DNA from: Schistocerca nitens
Taxonomy: Eukaryota; Arthropoda; Insecta; Orthoptera; Acrididae
Assembly: GCF_023898315.1 (NCBI RefSeq)
Contig: NC_064621.1
Location: forward strand, 540,413,383-540,477,382
Length of the DNA stretch: 64,000 nt
Reading direction: 5' to 3'
Part shown: in pieces, positions 11,169-23,234 of the stretch
How the letters are laid out: every line of letters starts with the position of its first letter
Position numbering within the stretch: position 1 is the first letter of the stretch
Made by a program: the position numbers and the translations under genes
Notes under the pieces: generated by a model
Seen by the model: the letters and a program-made list of their open reading frames with translations, nothing else
Databases searched by the model: none
Told to the model about the DNA's origin: nothing

Positions 11169-11770
11169 GGTCGACAGAAGCGTCCGATCCCACGCGTCGG
11201 CTTTGACCCGTGACGTAAGGGTGTTGTCGTGTATGACGTCATGACGGCGCGGAGTTTGGTTTGAGTGTGGCTGTCTCCAGTTCTGTTTTATCTTATTTTA
11301 TTTACTTTTCTGATCTGTTCGTTCTATCTCGTGAGATTTTTTTAAATTTAAAAACACTTATTACTTATTTTAATTATCTGTTTCCTCCAATTTCTGTTTT
11401 AGTTTATTATATTTATCTTTCTGATATGTTCGTTCTATCCCCTGAGAGTTTTTTTAAAAAGACAAAAAACATTAATCAGCTACTGAAGCATCTTTATCTT
11501 CTATGGGTTGCAGGGGTTACGACCCCTGGGAAGTGGGTGGGTGGGTATTCATGCATGGCTGTCTTCACTTACACGTTGTAGCTACGCAAGGCGTCTAAAT
11601 TTGTTTATATTTAGTTTGCCCCCCCCCACCCAAAACACCCCATTTCCCGCGCTTGTCCCGTTAGTGTCATTAGGCTTTTTGTGGAAAGTGTGTGTGTGTT
11701 TTTGTTTCCTCCATATTTGTGACGTCATGGGTCAAAGCAGACGGGCGGGATCGGACGCTTCCGTATTTCC
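11169..11770. mobile_element. TIR element (MITE-like) with 9-bp target duplication
   Basis: The ends are inverted repeats: AAGCGTCCGATCCC near the left end (11178-11191) is matched in reverse at the right end (11747-11761), with similarity extending through GCTTTGACCC and TGACGT for about 50 bp. Flanks carry the duplicated word GGGAATTGG at 11160-11168 and 11771-11779. The interior holds an imperfect direct duplication of about 70-110 bp (both units contain TGTTCGTTCTATC) and no transposase. The 8-9 bp duplication fits hAT or Mutator-like elements. It begins 169 bp after Ube3a exon 3. Confidence 0.8.
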
Positions 11771-11779
11771 GGGAATTGG

Positions 11780-12559
11780 CATAGGCTACATTTCATTTTT
11801 CTTTCTTAAGCCGTATCAGGAACCTGAAACTATTATTTCGGAACTAGGTTGAGAGGAACAGATGATACTGTTTGAATCAACAAATTATGATTGATTTTGA
11901 AGAATGTAGCCTACATTTTCTGTATGGGATTACATATGCTCTGTATAACCACACACACAGTATTATTGTGTACCTTTTTGAATGAAAGAAACTCATGTGT
12001 TTACCATTTACCTAACTGATTTAACCTATAATAGCGTAAACAGCCTCATAGTCTGTAGTTAGATGTTCTGCTGTGCTCATCACTATCATTAAATATCACT
12101 GTCTCCCGCATATGCGGCCTACTAGAGACAGTGAATGTAAAATTAGATTATTAACTGCCCCCACACAAGGGGTATAAGCAACCATTCTTTTCTCTCATCA
12201 GTGACTGAAATGGTAAGAATCCTAAAGAAACTTATGTGGTAGGACACAATACTGTCCCATATGAATTGCAGATTAGATGTGGAACAGTTTTTAGGAGGAT
12301 GAAATGGCAAGCAGGTGTGAGAAAAATGCTGAAATATCTAACAGATAACTTCTGTTTCTTGAGTTACTGTAGTTTGGTACTGAGGATAAGTACTGAGTGC
12401 AGAGTGATGCTATTGTCATACTCACAAGGAGAGGTCCCCAGCAGTTTGATAGACTTCTTTAAACAGTCTATATTGTGGTATAGGTTAATGTTCCAGCTAA
12501 CACACCTGCAGCCATTCACCCTGGTAGGCACTCATTTGTGAGTTATTGTTGAAGAAAAT
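11780..12559. other. intronic sequence, nothing recognised
   Basis: No motif-bearing open frame or repeat border is visible. The frame at 12236-12541 is not recognised. Confidence 0.4.
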
Positions 12560-13390
12560 TATGGAGTTGATGATGTAATGAAATGCAGAAGCTCATGGGT
12601 TCGAATCTCGTCACGTATTTTAATTTTTTTATTGTAGTTAATTTGCTCATTATTTTAATTCAGTTAATTGGATTAAATGTAATTTCTTATTTCTATTCCT
12701 ATGTCACATCATTTTAATCATCATATCAGCTTCTTCGTTTGCTGTTTTTCCTCCCTATCATTCATTTTGCACTCGAAATCTTTGTTAATGTGATTTTAAT
12801 TACTTTTGATTTAATTTCTTTAATTGTCCAACTTTTTTGTCCATGTTATTGCAATCATTATTTCTGTTCCTCATTTTTGTTGAATTTGGTTTTATCTATA
12901 ATTCCTTCTTTTGTTTAAATCTTCACTTTTGTCCAAAGTGCATTAGGAATTAAGGCTATGTTTTAAATGTTTGTGCAGTAATTACCATAAAAAACCCTTG
13001 TAATGAAAAATGTTTTGACACTGTTGCACAGCCAATGTAAATAGATATTTTCATGTTTTGTTTTTAACCAGTAGATTGTCATTTCCAGAGATTTAAATAT
13101 TATAATAGATAAATATAATTAAATTCACGTTCACAAAAGTTTCAAGTTGGAAAAAGATTGACACACAGAAAAAATGAGAACAGATGAAAAAATTGATAAA
13201 TTATGGTATGACAAAGAAACAGAAATAAAAAATACATTTAAACCAATTAATTGAATATAAATAATGATCAGTTATTTTGATAAATATTTAAAAATAGAAC
13301 AGATTTAAGGCACGTGAGGAGATTCGAACCAGTGACCTTCAGCATGTGAAGGCCTTACACCATGCGACCACTGTCCATAATTCTTCTTTT
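12560..13390. repeat. long inverted repeat with convergent tRNA-like ends
   Basis: The left arm (about 12560-12760) contains GGTTCGAATCTC on the + strand near 12598. The right arm (about 13190-13385) contains the same B-box-like word on the minus strand near 13329. Similarity continues inward for about 200 bp through AATTGG..TAAATGTA and TTTATTTCT blocks. The right arm's minus strand looks like a tRNA with a CCTTC/GAAGG anticodon stem. This is either two SINE copies in opposite orientation or one fold-back element. Borders are approximate. Confidence 0.65.
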
Positions 13391-13630
13391 TTATAGTATT
13401 GAACGTCACATGAAATTACAAATTTTCTTCCCCCGTCGATTACTTTCTAACGAGGGCCCACCATGGTGAATGCCTGCTGGATGTGATAATCTTAACACAC
13501 ATCACCACATAGGTGGTTTCCAAAAGTTGGTCCCACCACTGGGGCTCTCTCCTTGTCAGTGTGGACTTTAGGCTATGTGGAGCTGGGAATAATTAAAAAC
13601 AACCTGTGGTGTTGTAGTTGATTTAAACCA

Positions 13631-16600
13631 ACTAAACGCATTCTCTGAAAATTATTTCGAGCAGTTACTTCATGAACCCCTCACGAATAGTAACACACTT
13701 GACCTCTTAGCAACAAATAATCCTGAGTTAATAACTAGCATCAAAACAGATTCAGCGATTAGTGAACACAGGGTTGTCGTAGCAAGATTGTATATTGTAA
13801 TCCCCAAATCCTCGAAAAATAGGCGAAAAATATACCTATTCAAAAAAGCAGATAAAAATTCACTTGACGACTTCCTGAGAGACAATCTCCACTCATTCCA
13901 AATGAATAATATAAGTGCAGACCAGATGTGGCTTGAATTCAAAAAAATAGTATCGGCACCAATTGAGAGATCTGTTGTTGTTGTTGTTGTTGTTGTGGTC
14001 TTCAGTCCTGAGACTGGTTTGATGCAGCTCTCCATGCTACTCTATCCTGTGCAAGCTTCATCATCTCCCAGTACCTACTGCACCCTACATCCTTCTGAAT
14101 CTGCTTAGTGTATTGATCTCTTGGTCTCCCTCTACGATTTTTACCCTCCACGCTGCCCTCCAATGCTAAATTTGTGATCCCTTGATGCCTCAAAACATGT
14201 CCTACCAACCGATCCCTTCTTCTAGTCAAGTTGTGCCACAAACTTCTCTTCTCCCCAATCCTATTCAATACCTCCTCATTAGTTACGTGATCTACCCACC
14301 TTATCTTCAGCATTCTTCTGTAGCACCACATTTCGAAAGCTTCTATTCTCTTCTTGTCCAAACTCGTTATCGTCCATGTTTCACTTCCATACATGGCTAC
14401 ACTCCATACAAATACTTTCAGAAACGACTTCCTGACACTTAAATCTATACTCGATGTTAACAAATTTCTCTTCTTCAGAAACGATTTCCTTGCCATTGCC
14501 AGTCTACATTTTATATCCTCTCTACTTCGACCATCATCAGTTATTTTGCTCCCCAAATAGCAAAACTCCTTAACTACTTTAAGTATCTCATTTCCTAATC
14601 TAATTCCCTCAGCAACACCCGATTTAATTTGACTACATTCCATTATCCTCGTTTTGCTTTTGTTGATGTTCATCTTATATCCTCCTATTAAGACACTGTC
14701 CATTCCGTTCAACTGCTCTTCCAAGTCCTTTGCTGTCTCTGACAGAATTACAATGTCATCAGCGAACCTCAAAGTTTTTACTTCTTCTCCATGAATTTTA
14801 ATACTTACTCCGAATTTTTCTTTTGTTTCCTTTACTGCTTGCTCAATATACAGATTGAATAACATCGGGGAGAGGCTACAACCCTGTCTCACTCCTTTCC
14901 CAACCACTGCTTCCCTTTCATGCCCCTCGACTCTTATAACTGCCATCTGGTTTCTGTACAAATTGTAAATAGCCTTTCGCTCCCTGTATTTTACCCCCGC
15001 CACCTTCAGAATTTGAAAGAGAGTGTTCCAGTTAACGTTGTCAAAAGCTTTCTCTAAGTCTACAAATGCTAGAAACGTAGGTTTGCCTTTTCTTAATCTT
15101 TCTTCTAAGATAAGTCGTAAGGTTAGATCTATACCAAATAAATTAACAAACGACGGAGGATCATCCTTGGTACACAAAACTGGTTAGAACACTGTTGCAG
15201 AAACAATGAAACAAACATGCCACATATAAACAGACGCAAAATCCCAAAGATTGGCAATCTTTTACAGAAGCTTGAAATTTAGTGCGGACTTCATGTGAGA
15301 TTCTTATAACAGTTTTGTAACAGCGAAACTCTGTCTCGAAACCTGGCAGAAAGTCCAAAGAGATTCTGATCGTATGTGAAGTATGTTAGCGGCAAGAAGC
15401 AATCAATGCCTTCTCTGCGTGATGGCAATGGAGATACTATCAAAGACAGTGCTGCCAAAGCAGAGTTACTAAACACAGCCTTCCGAAATGCCTTCACGAA
15501 AGACGACGAAGTAAATATTTCAGAATTCAAATCGAGAACAGCTGCCAACATGAGTAACGTAGAAGTAAATATCCTCGGAGTAGTGAAGCAACGTAAATCA
15601 CTTAATAAAAGCAAGTTTTCTGGTCCATACTGTATACTAATTAGGTCCCTTTTGGAGTATGCTGATGCATTAGCTCCATGTGTAACAATCATAGACAACC
15701 GTTCGCTCGACGAAAGGTCCATACCCAAAGACTGGAAAGTTGCTTATGTCACACCAATATTCAAGTAAGGTAGTAGGAGTAATCCACTAAATTACAGGCC
15801 CATATCATTAACGTCGATATGCAGCAGGATTTTGGAACATATATTGTGTTCGAACATTAAGAATTACCTCAAAGAAAATGGTTTATTGACACACAGTCAG
15901 CATGGGTTTAGAAAACATCGTTCCTGTGAAACACAACTAGCTCTTTATTCACATGAAGTGTTGAGTGGTATAGACAAGGGATTTCAGATCGATTCCGTAT
16001 TTCTGGATTTTCGGAAGGCTTTTGACACTGTACCATACAAGCGGCCTGTAGAGAAATTGCGTGCTTATGGAATATCGCCTCAGTTATGTGACTGAATTTG
16101 TGATTTCCTGTCAGAGAGGTAGTAATTGACGGAAAGTCATCGAGTAAGACAGAAGTGACTTCTGGCTTTCCCCAACGTAGTGTTATAGGTCCTTTGCTGT
16201 TCCTTATCTACATGAACGATTTGGGAGACAATCTAAGTAGCCATCTTCGGTTGTTTGCAGATAGTGCTGTCATTTATCAACTAATAAAGTCATCCTAAGA
16301 CGAAAACAAACTGCAAAATGATTCAGAAAAGATATCTGAATGGTGCGAAAAGTGGCAGTTGACCCTAAATAACGAAAAGTGTGAGGTCATCCACATGAGT
16401 ACTAAAAGGAACTCGTTAAATTTTGGTTACACGATAAATCTGTCTTAATCTAAAAGCCGTAAATTCAACTAAATACCTAGGTATTACAATTACGAACAAC
16501 TTAAATTGGAAGGAACACATAGAAAATGTTGTGGGGAAGGCTAACCAAAGACTGCGTTTTATTGGCAGGACACTTAGAAAATGTAACAGATCTACTAAGG

Positions 16601-17068
16601 AGACTGCCTACACTTCGCTTGTCCGTCCTCTTTTTAGAATAGTGCTGCGCAGTGTGCGATCCTTTCCTTATAGGACTGATGGAGTACATAGAAAAAGTTC
16701 AAAGAAAGGCAGCACGTTTTGTATTACCGCAGAACATGGGAGAGAGTGTCACAGAAATGATACAGGATTTGGGCTGGACATCATTAAAAGTAAGGCATTT
16801 TTCGTTGAGATGGAATCTTCTCACGAAATTCCATTCACCAACTTTCTCCTCCAAATGCGAAAATATTTTGTTGACAGCGACCTACATAGGGGGAAACAAT
16901 CACCACGATAAAATAGGGGAACTCAAAGCTGGTACGGGAAGATATAGGTGTCCGTTCTTTCCGTGCGCTATACGAGATTGGAATAATAGAGAAATGTGAA
17001 GGTGGTTTGATGAACCTTCTGCCAGGCGCTTAAATGTGATTCGCAGACTGTCCGTGTAGATGTAGAAC
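13631..17068 (+). mobile_element. CR1-like LINE copy A2 (5'-truncated, decayed)
   Basis: Aligned by eye with A1 from its base ~93 onward (CTAAACGC near 13632). It runs through an endonuclease remnant, an RTE insertion at 13974-15124, and RT pieces: SLNKSKFSGPYCILIR (about 15590-15650), QHGFRKHRSCETQLALYSHE (about 15895-15955), DFRKAFDTVPYK (about 16006-16040). The end is EKVQRKAARFVLPQNMGESV with a tail near 17050. The catalytic box reads FADS instead of FADD near 16256. A1 and A2 share the same disrupted stretch (TGTGACTGAATTTGTG, A1 1609-1624 and A2 16087-16102), so both descend from an already broken source. Confidence 0.85.
13974..15124 (-). mobile_element. RTE LINE, 5'-truncated, inserted in LINE A2
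   Basis: On the minus strand it reads the second half of RTE RT (RQGCSLSPMLFNLY, RFADDIVIL) and the RTE C-terminal block (MWCYRRMLKIRWVDH, RRDRLVGHVLRH). It ends in a (CAA)n tail at 13974-13998. A 6-bp target-site duplication AGATCT is present at 13968-13973 and 15125-15130; LINE A1 shows the uninterrupted site near 450. The protein is nearly identical to the 986-residue copy at 54690-57650, so the insertion is recent. Confidence 0.93.
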
Positions 17069-17320
17069 TGTGCGTGGTTGTGTATCATCATATTGTCATA
17101 TTTATATAAATACTTCAAGAAACTGAGATGTAATTTCAAAATGATCACCAAATGATTTGTTACAATGGTTTAGTGTGTTGTACATTTACAAAGGTGGGCC
17201 ATTTTATTGGCTTTCATGTACAGGTGAAATTACTGTGCGGAGTGGACATATATGTAACCTGAGATCACCACATTGGAAATTGCCAGTTCAACTTTACAGT
17301 AACTAAAGCCAAATTTCGTT
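17069..17320 (+). repeat. 3' extension shared with LINE A1
   Basis: Matches 2583-2843 almost base for base from AACTGTG to GCCAAATTTC. It lies directly after the LINE tail in both places, while the 5' borders of the two LINE copies differ. Confidence 0.8.
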
Positions 17321-17829
17321 CCCTGTCATCACATTTGTTGGTCTGCACAACTCACTATGAAACTATTACTTTCCAACATAAATTAGACCAGGATATGCAT
17401 TACAGAGCAGCATTTGGCCAAAACATCTACTAAACAATAGCTGTAGATTAGACATTTGTCACATCGTTATGCCAACAAAGTAGTAAAGAAAACTGATCTT
17501 CCCATTGGATGCATAGAGGAATACAGTCCCATTACACAAAAATAATTCCAGGAACAACGTGAAAGTAATGGAACAACTGCAGGATTTTTGGGGTTGTGGC
17601 CAGGGACGAATTAAAAAAAAATGGCATTTCTAATGTAAAACAGTTGGATTTCAGTTGTGTATTACAGGTAAATTATGAAATATAGAAACACATTGCTCCT
17701 GGCACTGGATAAAGGAATGTTCAAACTTTTATGTTTGTACAGACACTGTGCCATACATTTGACATTAGCACCATATGTTGCTAGAGAAATATTGAAACGG
17801 TACTACATTTCATTCCACTAATGAATCAA

Positions 17830-18404
17830 TGGGTCCCTGTTTACTGAATCGACAGCCTCAACAATTCAACTTCTCAGGTGTTGAAGGGTAGCTGCCATAG
17901 GTGGGTCAAAGACTCTTTATCACTTACGTACCCACACAAAAAAAAAAAAAAAAAAAAATTGCAAGGCGTGAGGTCTGGTGTGGGATGCCAAAGGCAGTGA
18001 ACGAGATGGTGTTGTCCACTTCTTCCAATACAATGTTGTGGAATGGTGGAGTTACGATAACACTGCACCTCAAGCTGAAAGTGAGGTGAGGTGCTGTCAT
18101 GTGTAAAAATGAAGTCATTGAATACCTCTTAATGTTGAGGAAACAATCAGTTTTGCAGCATGTCCAGGTATAAGATTCCTGTCGTAGTTCCCTTAACAAA
18201 AAAAGAAAGATCCGTGAACTTTGAACAGAAACGGCACAAAATACACTCAGTTTCAGTGAGTCCATTTTATTTGCCATGCCTGGAGAAATGAAATTCAAAA
18301 TCCGTACCTTCTGTTACAATCACTGGAAAGCAAACGCTGCAGTACCTGCAGCTTATAAGGCTTTGTATGCACATGTCATTTCAGAACACAACAGACCATT
18401 GTTT
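17830..18404 (-). mobile_element. Tc1/mariner-superfamily transposase, C-terminal part
   Basis: The minus strand reads, in shifted frames, KPYKLQVLQ (near 18350), then a stretch near 18130-18300, FTHDSTSPHF-like words near 18085-18105 and IPQHCIGRSGQHHLVHCLWH (about 17990-18050). It continues PDLTPCNFF..CGYVSDKESLTHL near 17900-17975. This matches the DDE block WPPRSPDLTPCDFFLWGYVKD of a common arthropod Tc1/mariner-type transposase. A run of about 20 A at 17938-17959 sits in that block. The N-terminal part continues at 23235-23510, beyond the inserted LINE B1. Confidence 0.75.
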
Positions 18405-18414
18405 CGAGGAAGTG

Positions 18415-21400
18415 GCCCCCCTGCAGGTCCGGAGATTAGAATAGGCCCGAGGTATTCCTGCCTGTCGTAAGAGGTGACTAAAAGGAGTCTCTCACATTTT
18501 GGCCTTTATGTGATGGTCCCCTGTAGGGTTTGACCTCCATTTTTCAAAATTTTCCCGAAGAGTGAGCCAATTGGGAAGGGCGCCTTACATGGTGCATTGT
18601 GTCCATTGTGCCTTGAGATCTTTAGCCCACTTTCTTGTCATCGCACTGCAGTCCAACTCATTCTCCATCTCTTGGGCAAGGACATCTTCCTGGGTGCTTT
18701 TTCCACCATGCACTATGCAGTGTCACTTTTTGCACCTACGATGACCATGGACTTCTTTGCATCTGGTATCCAGCACGGTAGCCAGTCCATTGTGGTGGGG
18801 CTGCCATGAAGCTGTGGATGTCAGAATAAGGACGACGAAGGAAATAACTGTCTGCAATGTGTATCTTCCTCCAGATGGTGCAGTAACCCTGAATGTATTA
18901 GCTGCACTGATTGATCATCTCCCTAAACCTTTCCTACTTATGGGAGATTTTAATGCCCATAACCCCTTGTGGGGTGGCACCGTACTTACTGGCCGAGGCA
19001 GAGCTGTTGAAACTTTACTGTCTCAGTTCGACCTCTGCCTCTTAAATACTCGGGCCGCCACACATTTCTGTGTGGCTCGTGGTAGTTACTTGGCCATTGA
19101 TTTATCCATTTGCAGCCCAGGACTTCTTCCATCTATCCACTGAAGAGCACATGATGACCTGTGTGGTAGTGACTACTTCCCCATCTTCCTTTCACTGCCC
19201 TGGCATCAGGCCCATGGACACCTATCCAGATTGGCTTGAAACAAGGCAGACTGGGAAACTTTCACCTCTGCAGTCACCATTGACTCTCCCCCACACAGTA
19301 ACATCGATGTGACGGTTGAGCAGGTGACTACAACAGTTGTTACTGCAGCGGAAAACACGATCCCTCGCTATTTAGGGTGTCACCGGGGAAAGGTGATCCC
19401 TTGGTGGTCGCTGGAAGTCGCTGAGGCAATTAAGAAGTGTCGGCGAGCTCTACAGTGGCATAAGTGGCACCCTTCCCTTGAGCACTTCATAGCCTTTAAG
19501 TGGCTCTGTGCCCATGTTCTCCAGCTTATCAAAAGGTGGTACCATGAGTGTTGGGAGAGGTACGTCTCCACCATTGGGTGCCATACATCACCTTCCCGAG
19601 TCTGGACGAAGATCAGACGTCTTCTTGGGATCCAGACCCCAACAGGTGTCCCTGACATTAACATCGATGGCGTGTTATTTACCAACACAAACGCGATTGC
19701 TGAACACTATGTTCGGGCCTCTGCGTCGGAGAACTACATCCCAGCATTTCACACTATCAAATGGCGGATGGAAAGGAAAGTCCTCTCATTCGCTACACGC
19801 CACAGTGAACCCTATGACGCCCCGTTTACAGAGTGGGAGCTGCTAAGTGCCCTTGCACATTCTCCGACACAGCTCCTGAGCATCTTACTACAAGCGACAT
19901 CTCATCGTCATCTTCAACTAGATCTGGTGTGATGGTGGTGTTTCCATTGTATTGGCTGGAGAGCACCATCATTCCGGTGCTTAAACCCGGTAAAAATCCA
20001 TTTAATGTGGATAGCTATTGGCCCATCAGACCCACCAACGTTCTTTGTAAGCTGCTGAAATGTACAGTCTGTCGGTGGTTGGGTTGGGTCCTGGAGTCAC
20101 GTGGCCTACTGGCACCGGGGTCTCCAAGGACCGCTCCCGATTTTTATCCAGAATTTCCTGTTGCTTCGGGCTCGGTATTGAGTGTATCTCTAGTTTTAGT
20201 TGCTATTAATGGTCTAGCAGCAGCTGTAAGGCCGACAGTCTCACTTTCTGTGTATGCAGACAACTTCTGCGTTTCGTACAGCTCCACCAGTACTGGTGTT
20301 GCTGAGCGCCGCTTACAGGGAGCCATCCACAAGGCACAGTCATGGGTTCTAGCCCACAGGTTCCAGTTTTTGGCCGCAAAGTCGTGTGTTATGCACTTCT
20401 GTTGGTGTCGTACCATTCATCTGGAACCAAAACTTGACCTTAATGATGATCCACTCACCGTAGTGGAGATACATCGATTCTTAGCACTGGTTTTGTATGC
20501 CGAATTGACTTGGCTTCCTCACCTCCATCAGCTTAAGCGGAAGTGCTGGCAGCACCTCAATGCCCTCCGCTGCCTGAGCAACACCAACTGGGGTGCAGAT
20601 CGCTCTATGCTGCTGCTGCAGCTATACAGAGCCCTTGTTCAATCCTGCCTTGACTATGGTAGTGTGGTTTATGGATCGGCAGCACCCTCAGCATTGTGTT
20701 TTTCAACCCAGTGCACCACTGTGGCGTTTGCCTAGCGACAGGAGCATTTAGGACGAGTCCGGTGACCATTGTCCTGGTGGAGGCTGGAGTCCATTGCAGG
20801 TTTGTTGTTGTTGTGGTCTTCAGTCCTGAGACTGGTTTGATGCAGCTCTCCATGCTACTCCATCCTGTGCGAGTTTCATCATCTCCTAGTATCTACTGCA
20901 GCTTACATCCTTCTGAATCTGCTTAGTGTATTCATCTCTTGGTCTCCCTCTACGATTTTTACCCTCCACGCTGCCCTCTAATACTAAATTGGTGATCTCT
21001 CGATGTCTCAGAACATGTCCTACCAACCGATCCCTTCTTCTAGTCAAGTTGTGCCACAAGCTCCTCTTCTCCCCAATACTATTCAGTACCTCCTCATTAG
21101 TTATGTGATCTACCCATCTAATCTTCAGCATTCTTCTGTAGCACCACATTTCGAAAGCTTCTATTCTCTTCTTGTCTAAACTATTTATTGTTCACGTTTC
21201 ATTTCCATACATGACTACACTCCATACAAATACTTTCAGAAACTACTTCCTAACATTTAAATCCATACTCGATGTTAACAAATTTTTCTTCTTCAGAAAC
21301 GCTTTAATTGCCATTGCCAGTCTACATTTTATATCCTCTCTACTTCGACCATCATCGGCTATTTTGCTCCCCAAATAGCAAAACTCCTTTGCTACTTTAA

Positions 21401-23224
21401 GTGTCTCATTTCCTAATCTAATTCCCTCAGCATCACCCAACTTAATTCGACTACATTCCATTATCCTCATTTTGCTTTTGTTGATGTTCATCTTATACCC
21501 TCCTTTCAAGACATTGTCCATTCCGTTCAGCTGCTCTTCCAAGTCCTTTGCTGTCTCTGACAGAATTACAATGTCATCGGCGAACCTCAAAGTTTTTATT
21601 TCTTCTCCATGGATTTTAATACCTACTCTGAACTTTTCTTTTGTTTCCTTTATTGTTTGTTCAATATACAGATTGAATAACATCGGGGATAGGTTACAAG
21701 GCTCTCACTCCCTTCCCAACCACTGCTTCCCTTTCATACCCCTCGACTCTTATAACTGCCATCTGGTTTCTGTACAAATTGTAAATAGCCTTTCGCTCCC
21801 TGTATTTTACCCCTGCCACCTTCAGAATTTGAAAGAGAGTATTCCAATCTACAGTGTCAAAAACTTTCTCTAAGTCTACAAATGCTAGAAATGTAGGTTT
21901 GCCTTTCCTTAATCTTTCTTCTAAGATTCAGGTTAAGTGTGCGCAGTTGTTCTCCAGTTACATTGGACACGTTTGTAATTCTCCTGCGCATCCAAATTAC
22001 CGTCTCCTTTTCCCGCCCATGGCAGTTCATCTCCCTCATTGGCAGCCCAGGTCAGGGCTTACAATTGCAGTTCATGTGTGATCCCTTTTCTCCGAACTGG
22101 AGTCCTTGCCTTTACCACCTATACTTGAGGTTCATTCACGAACACCTCCATTGTATACACCTAGGTCACAGCTTTGCCTGGACCTTTCACATAGCCCTAA
22201 GGACTCTTTTAACCCTGTGACTCTCTGCTGTGACTTCCTCTTGATTCTCGACATGTACTTGGGCCGTGAAGTGGTTTACACCGACGGCTAGATGGCTGAT
22301 GGTCTCATTGGCTTTGCCTATGTTCGTGGAGGACACCTAGAACAGCACTCCTTAGCAGATGGCTGCAGTGTTTTCACTGCAGAGCTGGTGGCCATATCTC
22401 GTGCTCTTGAGCACATCCGCTCATGCCCAGGTGAGTCATTTCTCCTGTGTAGTGACTCCTTGAGCAGCCTACAAGCTATTCACCAGTGCTACCCCCGTCA
22501 TCCTTTGATTTCGACCATCCAGGACTCCATCTATTCTGTGGGACGGTCCAGTCATTCAGTGGTGTTTGTCTGGATCCCAGGTCACGTGGGAATCCCAGGC
22601 AACGAACTTTCCGACAGGCTGGTCAAACAGGCTACGTGAAAACCGGTTATGGAGATTGGCTTCTCTGAAACTGACCTGCATTCAGAATTACGCCGCAAGG
22701 TTTTGCTGCTTTGGGAGACAAAATGGCATAACCTCAGTATGCACAACAAGCTGTGTGCCATTAAGAAAACTACGAATGTGTGGAAGACCTCCGTGCGCAC
22801 CTCTCGCAGCGGCTCTGTGGTTTTATTTGTGAGGTTGAGTTTTAACATTTTCTGTAAGTTTTAGCACATGTCCTTTGTCCCTGTGTGTCCTCCACCCTAG
22901 TGCTTTCAGGGTGGAAGTTTTAGTGTGTTTCAGAGTGGCTGGCTTTTCCTTTTTATCCTCATGGTCAGTCAGCCATGGTAACCTGCTATCTTGTTTTAAC
23001 ATCTTCTACCTGTTTCTTGCATCTTTGTGGTTTTCTTTTCTGCTTTTGTCCGTTTAAGTGTTTGTTGCCCTCCAGTCGTTGTTGTGGTTTTTCCTTTCAT
23101 TCTGTTTTGTGCTGTAAGTCTCATTGTCTTATTCTCACCCTCGTGGCATTGTTTCCTTCGAAACAAGATACTGATGAATTCGTAATTTGGTCCCTTCTGC
23201 CCTCTTTTAAACAAACCAACCAAC
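18415..23224 (+). mobile_element. I/Jockey-type LINE copy B1 (EN, RT, RNase H; internally deleted)
   Basis: Starts with a GC-rich leader near 18415 and ends near 23224 in an ACCAACCAACC-type 3' end. A 10-bp target-site duplication CGAGGAAGTG lies at 18405-18414 and 23225-23234. The leader jumps almost directly to the endonuclease (FLLMGDFNAHNPLWGG near 18933-18980), so ORF1 and the start of ORF2 are deleted. The RT spans about 19800-20550 with a catalytic-box region SVYADNFCVSY near 20250. RNase H is at 22292-22639 (GFAYVRGGHLEQHS, FTAELVAIS, LCSDSLSSLQA, WIPGHVGIPGNELSD). Frame changes occur throughout. An RTE element interrupts it at 20803-21928. Confidence 0.9.
20803..21928 (-). mobile_element. 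RTE LINE, 5'-truncated, inserted in LINE B1
   Basis: Same family as 54674-57675 but more diverged. The minus strand gives MLFNLYIEQTIKETKEKF, LRFADDIVIL and the C-terminal MWCYRRMLKIRWVDH block, with a frame change between them. The 3' end is a short (CAA)n tail at 20803-20814. The target-site duplication CAGGTT lies at 20797-20802 and 21929-21934; removing the insert restores the LINE B reading. Its 5' cut lies within about 15 nt of the cut in the RTE copy at 13974-15124. Confidence 0.9.
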
Positions 23225-23234
23225 CGAGGAAGTG

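Noticed and set aside
13311-13380. A functional tRNA gene on the minus strand
   Set aside because: Acceptor stem ends do not pair, the anticodon loop lacks the usual U33, and it is part of an inverted repeat.
22292-22639. Host RNase H gene
   Set aside because: It lies in order after LINE B1 RT and inside the element's target-site duplication.
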